IMG/VR virus record: IMGVR_UViG_3300045999_010736
Location: 1 to 29,896 of that record
DNA: 29,896 nucleotides
From: a virus
Direction: 5' to 3' (one strand)
Below are positions 18,653 through 25,124 of this stretch, piece by piece. Position 1 is the stretch's first letter. The number at the start of each line of letters is the position of its first letter. Position numbers and translations under genes: made by a program. The notes under the pieces are model-generated. The model did not search any database, was not told the origin of the DNA, and saw nothing but the letters and a program-made list of their open reading frames with translations.

Positions 18653-18663
18653 ACGAGAAATGA
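18508..18663 (+). CDS. Small cysteine-rich protein, 'CTGG.CP.K..C' type (51 aa)
   Basis: ATG 18508 gives MPDIAMCTGGECPVKENCWR, then YMAPPDRYQSQFAAPPCTDE and GCEYFWDMNEK. Five cysteines in the order C..C..C...C...C with the 'APP..YQS.F..PP' middle match a small metal-binding-type protein that I recall from many phages. The same frame stays open upstream to 18238 and is plausible from about 18360 (EAYWSFPEDTLDSPRRVAAL), so an earlier TTG start is possible. The stop overlaps the exonuclease ATG (AATGA). Confidence 0.78.
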   Translation: MPDIAMCTGGECPVKENCWRYMAPPDRYQSQFAAPPCTDEGCEYFWDMNEK

Positions 18664-19421
18664 AACTCCCCCGCTTTGAACCAAACAGGCTGCAATTGAA
18701 CAAGAAGCGTTATTACGTTCTTGATCAGTTTCCAAACGTGCCTGCTGGGATAGTGCTCCCTTCCGTCACAACTGTCGCCTCAACTACTGCCCCCATCGGC
18801 AAGACAATGGCGCTCATTAACTGGCGGAAGAAAGTGGGGGATGAAGAGGCAAACCGCCGCACCCGCAATGCTGTGGAGCGTGGTAATTGGCTTCATGGAG
18901 TGTTGGAGGATTTGTTCAATGGGGAAGACATTGAGGAGCATTTCAATCACTCTCCTCAATACATCCCTTACTACACATCCATTCAAGACTTCCTTGATCG
19001 CATTGGTGAGCCTCTATTAGTGGAGAGCGCTATCGCCTGGTATTGCCCCTCCAGGGAGATTGGTTATTCAGGCACCTTTGACATGCTTGCAACCATGAAA
19101 GATGGTGCTTATGCACTGCTTGATTGGAAGACTAGCTACAAAGAAAAGCCTGACGCCCAGCTTTCCGACTATCGGATGCAGCTTGGCGCCTATGTGCAAG
19201 CCATCGAACAGATGTATTCCATCGAAATCGAGCAAGCACATTGCGCAATAGCCATCTACGACCCAGACACTGGGAAGGGGCAAGAGGCTCAAATTGTGAG
19301 CCTCGATTCCAGCGAGCTTGTAGCGCAAGCTGGTGTGATGGCACAGAAGACGCAACAGTTCTTTTTCGACCACTACCCCGGTCGTGTGCCCTTCACAATT
19401 TCTATGGATAGGGGAGCCTAA
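18660..19421 (+). CDS. PD-(D/E)XK exonuclease, RecB/Cas4-like (253 aa)
   Basis: ATG 18660 overlaps the upstream stop and gives MKLPRFEPNRLQLNKKRYYV; an in-frame ATG at 18615 lies inside the previous gene. Motifs: RGNWLHGVLED (74-84), VESAIAWY with E122, GYSGTFDML with D141, DWKTS with D155 and K157, and MQLGAYVQA with Q174, the order of the RecB/lambda-exonuclease/Cas4 nuclease family. Such enzymes resect DNA ends to give single strands for the annealing protein encoded two to five genes upstream. No iron-sulfur cysteine set is seen, so it is not a full Cas4. Confidence 0.9.
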   Translation: MKLPRFEPNRLQLNKKRYYVLDQFPNVPAGIVLPSVTTVASTTAPIGKTMALINWRKKVGDEEANRRTRNAVERGNWLHGVLEDLFNGEDIEEHFNHSPQYIPYYTSIQDFLDRIGEPLLVESAIAWYCPSREIGYSGTFDMLATMKDGAYALLDWKTSYKEKPDAQLSDYRMQLGAYVQAIEQMYSIEIEQAHCAIAIYDPDTGKGQEAQIVSLDSSELVAQAGVMAQKTQQFFFDHYPGRVPFTISMDRGA

Positions 19422-19470
19422 TCCCCCGTCCGTAGCCGCTACTCTTGTTCCGTTATCCACTTTCCTTTCC

Positions 19471-19746
19471 ATGGCTACCCAGCCTCTCTACAAAGTCGCC
19501 ATCGACATCCCTGCTGACGTGTTCCGTGAAGCCAAGGAGGCAGGCCCGAATGATCGTGGCATGTACAGCCTCCAAGCATCCCTCTGGAGCAACGACCGCA
19601 AGACCAACGACGCTCAGCCTGGCTTCACTGGTCAAGTGCAGGTGAAGGGCAAACGGGATGGCGCCAAAGGCTATGCATCCATGTGGGAGAACTCCGGCAG
19701 TGCAGGCGGTGGCACCAGCAAAAAAGCTTCGGACGATCTGTTCTGA
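19471..19746 (+). CDS. Candidate phage single-strand DNA-binding protein (91 aa)
   Basis: ATG 19471 starts MATQPLYKVAIDIPADVFRE. The body seems beta-rich (YSLQASLWSNDRKTNDAQPG, FTGQVQVKGKRDG, YASMWEN). A glycine/serine linker (SGSAGGGTSKKAS) ends in DDLF. A compact core, a flexible linker, and a short acidic tip ending in phenylalanine is the plan of SSB and T7 gp2.5. It follows the exonuclease and is closed by a terminator, as expected for a highly expressed replication protein. The core is not recognisable as an OB fold by eye, so the role is inference. Confidence 0.8.
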   Translation: MATQPLYKVAIDIPADVFREAKEAGPNDRGMYSLQASLWSNDRKTNDAQPGFTGQVQVKGKRDGAKGYASMWENSGSAGGGTSKKASDDLF

Positions 19747-19754
19747 CGTTTCTG

Positions 19755-19779
19755 GGGGCGCTTAAGGCGCCCCTTTCTG
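19755..19779 (+). terminator. Rho-independent terminator, plus strand
   Basis: GGGGCGC (19755-19761) and GCGCCCC (19767-19773) form a 7-bp stem with loop TTAAG, then TTTCTGT. It closes the transcript carrying the annealing protein, exonuclease and SSB-like genes. Confidence 0.8.
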
Positions 19780-19797
19780 TCCCGTCTATCTTCAGTC

Positions 19798-20145
19798 ATG
19801 ACTCACCGTTCCTCTATGGACATCAACGAGTACCAGCATGCTGCTCGTAGCACTGCTATCTACCCAGATGCAGGCCGCAACATGATCTATCCCACCCTTG
19901 GCCTTGCTGGTGAAGCCGGTGAAGTGGCTGAGAAGGTGAAGAAAGTCATTCGTGACAAGGCTGGAGTGTTCGATGCTGACACTCGCGCTGCTATTGCCAA
20001 AGAGCTTGGCGACGTGCTTTGGTACGTAGCGCAAATTGCTTCGGAGCTTGAACTGGACCTTTCCAATGTCGCCCAAGGCAATCTGGATAAACTTGCTGAC
20101 CGCGCTCAACGCGGGCAGCTTCAAGGAAATGGCGACAATCGCTAG
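19798..20145 (+). CDS. MazG-like nucleotide pyrophosphohydrolase (115 aa)
   Basis: After MTHRSSMDINEYQHAARSTA, the active-site helix reads GLAGEAGEVAEKVKKVI with E39, E42 and E45, and a second metal-binding segment is KELGDVLWYVAQI with E69 and D72. This EAGE..E / KELGDVLWY pattern is that of the all-alpha NTP pyrophosphohydrolases (MazG and relatives). They cleave (d)NTPs to the monophosphate and PPi. In cyanophages MazG is widespread, and it has been proposed to alter host nucleotide or (p)ppGpp pools. Single domain, as in phage forms. Confidence 0.92.
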   Translation: MTHRSSMDINEYQHAARSTAIYPDAGRNMIYPTLGLAGEAGEVAEKVKKVIRDKAGVFDADTRAAIAKELGDVLWYVAQIASELELDLSNVAQGNLDKLADRAQRGQLQGNGDNR

Positions 20146-20185
20146 CGCTTTTCCGTTTAACGTGGAATAACTTTGTGTTGTTCCA

Positions 20186-20572
20186 GTGAGCGCTCTTGAA
20201 GATAGGTTCCACGAGCAGTGGAAGCTTCACTGGCCACAACTAACTCTCGTTCGTGAGTTCAGTGATGTGCCCATGTGGGAAGAGGACTATCAAGAGCGCT
20301 ACACCAAAAGCAAGCGATCAAAGCGTTACAGAGCTGACTTTGCTCTGCCACAAGCACAGTCCCTGATTGAAATCCAAGGCGGCACCTACATGCGGGGTCG
20401 CCATGTTTCAGGCTCTGGCTACGACCGTGATGCTCGCAAATATAACCTTGCCATGATGAGTGGCTGGAAGGTGTATTTGCTCACCTCTACCACGGCCACA
20501 GACGCCACTTGGATTGAGAAGATCGGGAAGTCTTGTTGGCTCGATCAGCAGCTTGCTTGTCCAGAAGGCTAG
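20186..20572 (+). CDS. PD-(D/E)XK-type nuclease, VSR/resolvase-like (128 aa)
   Basis: A GTG at 20186 opens MSALEDRFHEQWKLHWPQLT. The core is RYRADFALPQAQSLIEIQGG, then TYMRGRHVSGSGYDRDARKY and NLAMMSGWKVYLLTSTTATD. This fits a family of small phage PD-(D/E)XK nucleases ('.DFA.P......E..GG....GRH..G.G...D..K.N.A...GW.V'): catalytic D in ADFA, E-x-Q in IEIQ. Substrate unknown; DNA junctions or mismatches are likely. The 3' end overlaps the opposite-strand gene by 86 bases. Confidence 0.85.
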   Translation: MSALEDRFHEQWKLHWPQLTLVREFSDVPMWEEDYQERYTKSKRSKRYRADFALPQAQSLIEIQGGTYMRGRHVSGSGYDRDARKYNLAMMSGWKVYLLTSTTATDATWIEKIGKSCWLDQQLACPEG

Positions 20573-20996
20573 CCGCCTGATTCATCAGCTCCTCTGCAGC
20601 CTGCAAATCAGCCTCACGTAGGCCGATGGCATGACGCAGTTGCATGTTCTCTTTGATCAGTTCGCCTATGGCGCCCTGCATATTGCTCCACCCCACCAAA
20701 AGATTGGTGGCAACTTCCTTGAGCTGCTTGAGATCGGTGCATTCATCAATGGCTTTCTTGTTGACAGCCAATGAGAATTCCCTTTCCACGCTCCGCTCAA
20801 ATGGTCCCATGGCTGCAATTCTTTTCCTCCCATCGTAATCCAAGATCACTGGCAAGCTGTACTGCATGGCCTTTTCGTTTTCCTCTAGCGTAGCCCTGCG
20901 CGATAGGCGGAAGACTTTTGTTTGCACCGTGGAATCAGGTGAAACTACCGAACCAAAAATTACGGTTTTGCCCAGGGTGCCCTTCCGCCATTCCAT
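20487..20996 (-). CDS. Hypothetical protein on the opposite strand (169 aa)
   Basis: The likely start is ATG 20996 (MEWRKGTLGKTVIFGSVVSP); ATG 21005 adds three residues. The N-terminal part is beta-rich (STVQTKVFRLSRRATLEENE); the middle has MQYSLPVILDYDGRKRIAAM; and a long helical C-terminus (LKQLKEVATNLLVGWSNMQG; KENMQLRHAIGLREADLQAA) suggests a coiled coil ending in WRLWPW. It is the only minus-strand gene inside the plus-strand operon. Its ATG lies within the same CATG as the ATG of the divergent 20995 gene, and its 3' end overlaps the nuclease gene. Function unknown; a late insertion or a 'moron' is possible. Confidence 0.82.
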   Translation of the reverse strand: MEWRKGTLGKTVIFGSVVSPDSTVQTKVFRLSRRATLEENEKAMQYSLPVILDYDGRKRIAAMGPFERSVEREFSLAVNKKAIDECTDLKQLKEVATNLLVGWSNMQGAIGELIKENMQLRHAIGLREADLQAAEELMNQAASLLDKQAADRANKTSRSSQSKWRLWPW

Positions 20997-21228
20997 GAAA
21001 GCCATTAATCGTGAACAATTTCGCGCGGGACAACGAGTGGTTCTTCTCTCTCTCACGGCAGATGGATGGATTGACTCAGGATTCAAGGGACAAATATTGG
21101 CTCTTGAAACCAAGCAAGACTCAACGGGGCGATCAGTTCCACGAGCGCAGGTGGTATGGGATGAAGGTGAACAGCATCCTTCCCGTATTGGTTACACAGC
21201 TCTTTCAAGACTCCGCCACGAACAATGA
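20995..21228 (+). CDS. Hypothetical protein, SH3/KOW-like pattern (77 aa)
   Basis: ATG 20995 gives MKAINREQFRAGQRVVLLSL, then TADGWIDSGFKGQILALETK and VPRAQVVWDEGEQHPSRIGY. The 'F..GQRV.LL....D.....GF.G.I......A.V.WD.G' spacing suggests a small beta barrel such as KOW/SH3. It overlaps the next gene (ATGA at 21225) and starts in the same CATG as the opposite-strand gene. No family is confirmed. Confidence 0.78.
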   Translation: MKAINREQFRAGQRVVLLSLTADGWIDSGFKGQILALETKQDSTGRSVPRAQVVWDEGEQHPSRIGYTALSRLRHEQ

Positions 21229-21431
21229 CTGATCGAATTACGCCTCGCGACTTGTTTGCTGCGACGGCACTTCATTCTCTTATGCCTTTTGTCCTTCAAC
21301 AAGAGAATAATGACGCAATGAAGGAAGCCATGGTGCTGGCTGTCACCTCTGCTTGGTCTACTGCTCAGGCCATGGTAGACATGCGCGACATCCCCTCTCA
21401 ATCCTCAGACAATGATCGCCCTGCCCTCTGA
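21225..21431 (+). CDS. Hypothetical helical protein (68 aa)
   Basis: MTDRITPRDLFAATALHSLM starts at ATG 21225, overlapping the previous stop. It continues PFVLQQENNDAMKEAMVLAV and TSAWSTAQAMVDMRDIPSQS. I have seen this type ('ITPRDLFAA.AL..L') in phage genomes as a small unknown protein. It overlaps the thymidylate synthase gene by 20 bases. Confidence 0.82.
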   Translation: MTDRITPRDLFAATALHSLMPFVLQQENNDAMKEAMVLAVTSAWSTAQAMVDMRDIPSQSSDNDRPAL

Positions 21432-22140
21432 AACTTTTAAAGTGCATGATCCCCTCGGTGACGGCATTAGCTCTGTTCGGCTTCTCGATTGGATGGGAAG
21501 TGACATTGACATCGTTTGTGATGCCAGGCAGAGCTTTGACCTTGAGACGCCTGACTTCGGCCCAAGGGAGAAAAAGCTTCTCAATTACCTTGTCGCCAAT
21601 CGCCACACCAGTCCGTTCCGGGGTGTCGTCTTCAAATGGCAAATAAAGGCCCCGCTATTCGTTGCAAGACAATGGTGGAAGCACGTGATTGGTGGCACCT
21701 ATGCCAATGATCAACTGGGTTGGAACGAGAAGAGCTTCCGTTACTGCGCTGCTGACAGCGAAGAATTCTATTTCCCATCGGAATTCCGCAAGCAGAGCGA
21801 AAGCAACAAGCAAGCTTCTGCTGGCCCACTTGACGTGGGTAGCGCCCGCGTGGCTGAGCTGAAATACGCAGAAGCTCTCCAAGCCGTGAGAGAGGCCTAT
21901 TCAACGCTGCTGGCAGTGGGCGTAAGCAAGGAGCAGGCACGAGGCATCCTGCCAACATGCCACTACACCTCATTCGTTTGGACATGCAGCTTACAGGCTC
22001 TGCTGCACTTCCTAAGCCTGCGGCAGCCAGCAGACGCACAATGGGAAATCCGTGCTTATGCCGACTGTATGGCCGAACTGGCTGAGCCTATCGTGGCGGA
22101 ATCCTTTGCATCCTTCAAAGCCAATGGACACAGCTTCTGA
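21412..22140 (+). CDS. thyX: Flavin-dependent thymidylate synthase (242 aa)
   Basis: ThyX converts dUMP to dTMP using FAD and methylene-tetrahydrofolate. Visible motifs: RHTSPFRGVVFKWQIKAPLF (about 64-83), ARQWWKHVIGGTYANDQLGW and NEKSFRYC (the region of the ThyX RHR-x7-S motif), and a C-terminal helix block (ARGILPTCHYTSFVWTCSLQ, ALLHFLSLR) of the FAD/folate-binding part. The core motif is a variant: WWKH replaces the usual RHR and several extra residues precede NE.S.RY, a form I recall from cyanobacteria and their phages. It overlaps both neighbours. Phage ThyX supplies thymidylate during replication. Confidence 0.95.
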   Translation: MIALPSETFKVHDPLGDGISSVRLLDWMGSDIDIVCDARQSFDLETPDFGPREKKLLNYLVANRHTSPFRGVVFKWQIKAPLFVARQWWKHVIGGTYANDQLGWNEKSFRYCAADSEEFYFPSEFRKQSESNKQASAGPLDVGSARVAELKYAEALQAVREAYSTLLAVGVSKEQARGILPTCHYTSFVWTCSLQALLHFLSLRQPADAQWEIRAYADCMAELAEPIVAESFASFKANGHSF

Positions 22141-22423
22141 CATGGTGAACCATCCCCCGCATTATGCGGGAGAAGGCAGCATCGAATGCATTGAGGCCAT
22201 CGAGGCCCAGCTCACCTTGGAGGAGTTTCGCGGCTACCTCAAGGGAAACATCGCCAAATACGTTTGGCGCGAACGTCACAAAGGAAAAGACAGTCTTAAG
22301 AAAGCTGCCTGGTATTTAGATCGCCTTAATAAACTTGATGCGATCATGGCCATCGCTGATGACCTCCTCGACGACGCCGTTCGTCTTGACCGCCGCTACC
22401 CACGCACTTCCAATGACAATTGA
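22124..22423 (+). CDS. DUF3310 family protein (99 aa)
   Basis: ATG 22124 starts inside the end of thyX: MDTASDMVNHPPHYAGEGSI, ECIEAIEAQLTLEEFRGYLK, GNIAKYVWRERHKGKDSLKK and AAWYLDRLNKLDAIM. This is the DUF3310 pattern ('V.HP.HY..G.IE.I.....L...EF.GYL.GN..KY.WR...K....D..KA.WYL..L'), found in many phages near nucleotide-metabolism genes and sometimes fused to nucleotide kinases. Exact function unknown. The C-terminus is acidic then basic (DDLLDDAVRLDRRYPRTSND). Confidence 0.92.
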   Translation: MDTASDMVNHPPHYAGEGSIECIEAIEAQLTLEEFRGYLKGNIAKYVWRERHKGKDSLKKAAWYLDRLNKLDAIMAIADDLLDDAVRLDRRYPRTSNDN

Positions 22424-22655
22424 AGGCACGCCTCCAGGCTTTGACGATGCCTGGAAGCAGCAATACAAAGAGAGTCGCTATGAACGGCTCCTGGACAGCA
22501 TTGACGAGTATCTCTGTGACGATGGAGAAGACTGCGGTGCAGAGCCCCTCCTTCGCGACTTGAGGCGAGCGATTAGTTACGCCCGTGACTGGCCGCAAAG
22601 GCAGCTTATCAACATGGACAAAGCATTGGCCGCCATCAATGACATCAATCAATGA
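22413..22655 (+). CDS. Hypothetical acidic protein (80 aa)
   Basis: MTIEGTPPGFDDAWKQQYKE starts at ATG 22413, overlapping the DUF3310 gene by 11 bases. It continues SRYERLLDSIDEYLCDDGED, CGAEPLLRDLRRAISYARDW and INMDKALAAINDINQ. It looks helical and acidic. No family is recognised. It overlaps the next gene by 17 bases. Confidence 0.82.
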   Translation: MTIEGTPPGFDDAWKQQYKESRYERLLDSIDEYLCDDGEDCGAEPLLRDLRRAISYARDWPQRQLINMDKALAAINDINQ

Positions 22656-22815
22656 TGCGCAGGTGCGCCTCTACGTGGACTGCCACGATCAAGAAGTGTA
22701 CGAAGTGTCCTATCCCGAGCTTGGTCTCGTCTCTTGTGTAAGCTCCGCTCATCTCATCGAAGAGCGGAAAATACAACTACTACGGTTAAGCAACAGCCCA
22801 TCCAACATTCCCTAA
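22639..22815 (+). CDS. Hypothetical small protein (58 aa)
   Basis: MTSINDAQVRLYVDCHDQEV starts at ATG 22639 and continues YEVSYPELGLVSCVSSAHLI, EERKIQLLRLSNSPSNIP. It is the last gene of the plus-strand operon. Its end overlaps by 30 bases the end of the opposite-strand HNH gene, and a terminator follows. No family is recognised. Confidence 0.72.
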   Translation: MTSINDAQVRLYVDCHDQEVYEVSYPELGLVSCVSSAHLIEERKIQLLRLSNSPSNIP

Positions 22816-23292
22816 ATCAGCTAAAGAAAAGGGGCCACGAAATGGCCCTTTTTTCATGCGACGACAGACTTCCTGCTGCACCACTCGCTTTTCAGCAAGA
22901 AACCGCCAATACTCAGCACTATCAGTGTGGGCGTCGATAAAGCTGTTGGCATAAGTCCAAGCCATCAGGATTTCCTCTCGCTGTTGATTCCACTGACTTG
23001 TTGGGCGCCACCATTCAAATACTGGCAGATCAGTCTTTGTTAAATTGCAGCGCTTACATGCCGGTACCATATTCCAACGCGCAAAATGCGGCCCGCCTTT
23101 ACTTTTGGGCACAATGTGGTCGATGGTTAGCTTTTCATTCCATCGCCCGCAATACGCGCAAGCTGCTTGGCCTAAGGGGCCACGCAGCGGATAGTCGTCG
23201 AAGATGGATTTCCTAAAGCGTCGTGTGGCATCCGACTTGCGCAATTCAATGAGTCCAGTGATGTAATCATCAGGCTCAAACGCCACAAACAT
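22786..23292 (-). CDS. HNH endonuclease (168 aa)
   Basis: ATG 23292 (MFVAFEPDDYITGLIELRKS) is preferred to an upstream TTG. The HNH core: CAYCGR (C45, C48), LTIDHIVPKSKGG (D58, H59), WNMVPACKRCNLTK (N74, C79, C82), i.e. the zinc-stabilised HNH_5-type nuclease widely found in cyanobacteria and cyanophages. The N-terminal helix with the DATRRFRKSIFDDYP segment and a C-terminal helical stretch (EEILMAWTYANSFIDAHTDS) frame the core. The last codons run through the terminator of the convergent operon. It could be a free-standing homing enzyme or a packaging-associated nuclease; no terminase is near. Confidence 0.92.
   Translation of the reverse strand: MFVAFEPDDYITGLIELRKSDATRRFRKSIFDDYPLRGPLGQAACAYCGRWNEKLTIDHIVPKSKGGPHFARWNMVPACKRCNLTKTDLPVFEWWRPTSQWNQQREEILMAWTYANSFIDAHTDSAEYWRFLAEKRVVQQEVCRRMKKGPFRGPFSLADLGNVGWAVA
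22826..22854 (+). terminator. Rho-independent terminator, plus strand
   Basis: GGGCCA (22832-22837) and TGGCCC (22843-22848) pair around CGAAA, with TTTTTT to 22854; flanking A/T extend the stem around a single bulged G. It closes the nucleotide/recombination operon. It also lies inside the coding end of the opposite-strand HNH gene. Confidence 0.82.
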
Positions 23293-23385
23293 GACGCCTA
23301 TCTTCAATTGACTGTTACTAATCTATCGCCGAAAAGCACGGGATAAGACGCTGCTATACTTAAAGAAAATGCTGCAAAGCGGACA
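23293..23385 (+). promoter_or_regulatory. Divergent promoter region upstream of the lysis genes
   Basis: Plus strand: TATACT (23355-23360) is a good -10 box 26 bases before the GTG at 23386, within an A-rich context (TTAAAGAAAAT after it). A TTGACT at 23308-23313 is too far for it but could serve another start. The HNH gene starts leftward from the same gap. Confidence 0.5.
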
Positions 23386-23586
23386 GTGAAAGAAGGGCTG
23401 GCAAACTTTGTGGCTACAGTCACCGCTGGAATGCTATTGGCATCGGGTGGAATGATGATTGCTGTGGGTCAGCAGCAAATTCGTATTACCACGCAAGTAG
23501 AGGCAATAACAAAAAACCTTGATACTCTCACCGCTAATGTTCAGCAACTAGAGGCGCGCGTGAGAAGTTTGGAGATTCGGCGCTAA
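23386..23586 (+). CDS. Membrane-anchored coiled-coil protein, possible lysis accessory (66 aa)
   Basis: From GTG 23386: MKEGLANFVATVTAGMLLAS, GGMMIAVGQQQIRITTQVEA, ITKNLDTLTANVQQLEARVR, SLEIRR. The N-terminus has one transmembrane helix, and a heptad-like coiled coil follows, a layout shared with haemolysin/holin-associated and spanin-type phage proteins. The position directly before a holin-like microprotein and the endolysin supports a lysis role. Whether it is a holin partner or an inner spanin cannot be told. Confidence 0.8.
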   Translation: MKEGLANFVATVTAGMLLASGGMMIAVGQQQIRITTQVEAITKNLDTLTANVQQLEARVRSLEIRR

Positions 23587-23615
23587 GCTGATAGTAAACC
23601 TCATAGGAGATGTCC

Positions 23616-23759
23616 ATGACCGGCATTGAATGGTTCGTAATTGGTGGCATTATCGTCGCTGCTGCTGATCAAGTAATTGAACGTACTCCATATAAAGAGA
23701 ACAACTTGATTCAACTTGTTCTCACTGCGATGAAAGCCATTTTTCGCGTGAAGGACTGA
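23616..23759 (+). CDS. Holin-like membrane microprotein (47 aa)
   Basis: An AGGAGA Shine-Dalgarno lies 5 bases before ATG 23616, among the strongest in the window. The product MTGIEWFVIGGIIVAAADQV, IERTPYKENNLIQLVLTAMK, AIFRVKD has one short hydrophobic helix and then a second amphipathic helix. It ends 4 bases before the endolysin start. Location and layout fit a small holin. I recall similar proteins in cyanophages but know of no experimental proof. Confidence 0.78.
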   Translation: MTGIEWFVIGGIIVAAADQVIERTPYKENNLIQLVLTAMKAIFRVKD

Positions 23760-23763
23760 AGCC

Positions 23764-24711
23764 ATGTGGCCCACTGATCGGGCATTCTGGGACGAATGCT
23801 TTCAGATTGCCCGCAGGTGTGGGGCTCGATATCCTGAATTGGCGGCGGCGCAATGCTGCTTGGAAAGTGGATTCGGGCAACATGTTTCCGGCACTCATAA
23901 CTACCTTGGCCTAAAAGGAAGTGGTACCACTACGACCACGCAAGAGTGGTACGACGGGCAATGGGTGACGATTAAAGCAGGCTTTATTGATTTTCCTAGC
24001 CTTGCCGCATGCATCGAATATCTTGTCACGCGGTGGTATAAAGACTATCGTCAATTCAAGGGCGTCAACCACGCCCCTAATCGCTATGCAGCAGCGCGCA
24101 TGCTTAAAGAGCAGGCGTATGCAACTGATCCAGAATATCCTGCTAAATTATCGCGACTGATGAAGGAATATGCTCCTGAATCAACGCGCTCTTCTCCCAT
24201 GATCGGCCCCAAGAAAACCCCTAAAGATTTCGGTTTCAAGAAAGGTGATCACCATATCGTCGTTAACGATGTAGTGGAAACCGCTAAATGCTTCACCTTT
24301 GAAGGGAAGCTCCTCTGGGAGCTTCCTGCTCTAGCACGTGGCCAGGGTAGTGATTACGAGTGGAAACTGCGCAACACGGACACGCCTCCGGGTCTATACA
24401 AAATAGGGACTGTCTATCGTGACTACGAAATCAATGGAAATAAGCCCACCTTTGACCGCACGTTAATGGCCTATGGCTGGTACAGTTTGGACATGATTGA
24501 CCTTGAGGGGCAAGAGGTTGGCGTGGGGCGGTCTGGAATCATGTTGCACGGCGGAGGCAGTGGCAATGGCTGGCCTGGCGCTTGGGCACCAATGCAGGCC
24601 CTTCTGGCTACGCATGGATGCGTGCGCATGCACAATGCTCACCTGCGTGACTTTGTGATGCCGCTGCTGAAAACTGGTTCTATCTTCATCAGCGTCTATC
24701 AGGAAGGATGA
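23764..24711 (+). CDS. Endolysin: glucosaminidase (GH73-like) fused to L,D-transpeptidase-fold domain (315 aa)
   Basis: N-terminal domain (about 1-140): AAAQCCLESGFGQHVSGTHN, YLGLKGSG, later FIDFPSLAACIEYLVTRWYK and AARMLKEQAYATDPEYPAKL, the plan of FlgJ/GH73-type N-acetylglucosaminidases with E34 as the likely catalytic acid. A linker (about 145-160) leads to a C-terminal domain with HIVVNDVVETAKCFTFEGKL, SGIMLHGGGSG and THGCVRMHN: H262 and C286 fit the HG...(S/T)HGCVR signature of YkuD/ErfK L,D-transpeptidases. Both act on peptidoglycan. There is no signal peptide, so release needs a holin, which lies just upstream. The pairing of these two folds in one protein is unusual. Confidence 0.9.
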   Translation: MWPTDRAFWDECFQIARRCGARYPELAAAQCCLESGFGQHVSGTHNYLGLKGSGTTTTTQEWYDGQWVTIKAGFIDFPSLAACIEYLVTRWYKDYRQFKGVNHAPNRYAAARMLKEQAYATDPEYPAKLSRLMKEYAPESTRSSPMIGPKKTPKDFGFKKGDHHIVVNDVVETAKCFTFEGKLLWELPALARGQGSDYEWKLRNTDTPPGLYKIGTVYRDYEINGNKPTFDRTLMAYGWYSLDMIDLEGQEVGVGRSGIMLHGGGSGNGWPGAWAPMQALLATHGCVRMHNAHLRDFVMPLLKTGSIFISVYQEG

Positions 24712-25124
24712 CGGGCCAAGCTATCTTCAATGCGTTGTGCTACGAACTGGGCCTCTTCCTTATTGGGAAGAGGCCTTCTCTAGCGTTCCATCCATTGATG
24801 AAACGGCTCATGGAGTGGTGTCGCCCAGACTGGGAGGCATGGAAAACTTCTCTCACCCTCCAGAAAGTAGATAGGCAAGCGAAAGAATTAGTTCAACAAT
24901 GGGAAGCCGAACATCGTCATGACGTAGCTGATAAATTAGCTGATAAAGCACAGGAGCTATTCCCCACTGCGAAAATAACTCCGTTGCCCAATGCCATTGT
25001 GCCATCAGTGATGATTGAGCATCCACCGCCAGTGAATGCGAGCGATGCAGTGAAAGCATTGGGCGGTGAGATGAGAATCACATGGACTCTTGATGGGGAA
25101 CCTCCTCGTGCCCGCGAGCGATGA
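24708..25124 (+). CDS. Hypothetical protein of the lysis cassette (138 aa)
   Basis: MTGQAIFNALCYELGLFLIG starts at ATG 24708, overlapping the endolysin stop (ATGA). The N-terminus has a weakly hydrophobic helix. Then come basic and charged helices (LMEWCRPDWEAWKTSLTLQK; VDRQAKELVQQWEAEHRHDV) and a proline-rich end. It may be a further lysis accessory (outer spanin-like or regulator), but there is no lipobox. Its 3' end overlaps the opposite-strand gene by 47 bases. Confidence 0.8.
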   Translation: MTGQAIFNALCYELGLFLIGKRPSLAFHPLMKRLMEWCRPDWEAWKTSLTLQKVDRQAKELVQQWEAEHRHDVADKLADKAQELFPTAKITPLPNAIVPSVMIEHPPPVNASDAVKALGGEMRITWTLDGEPPRARER

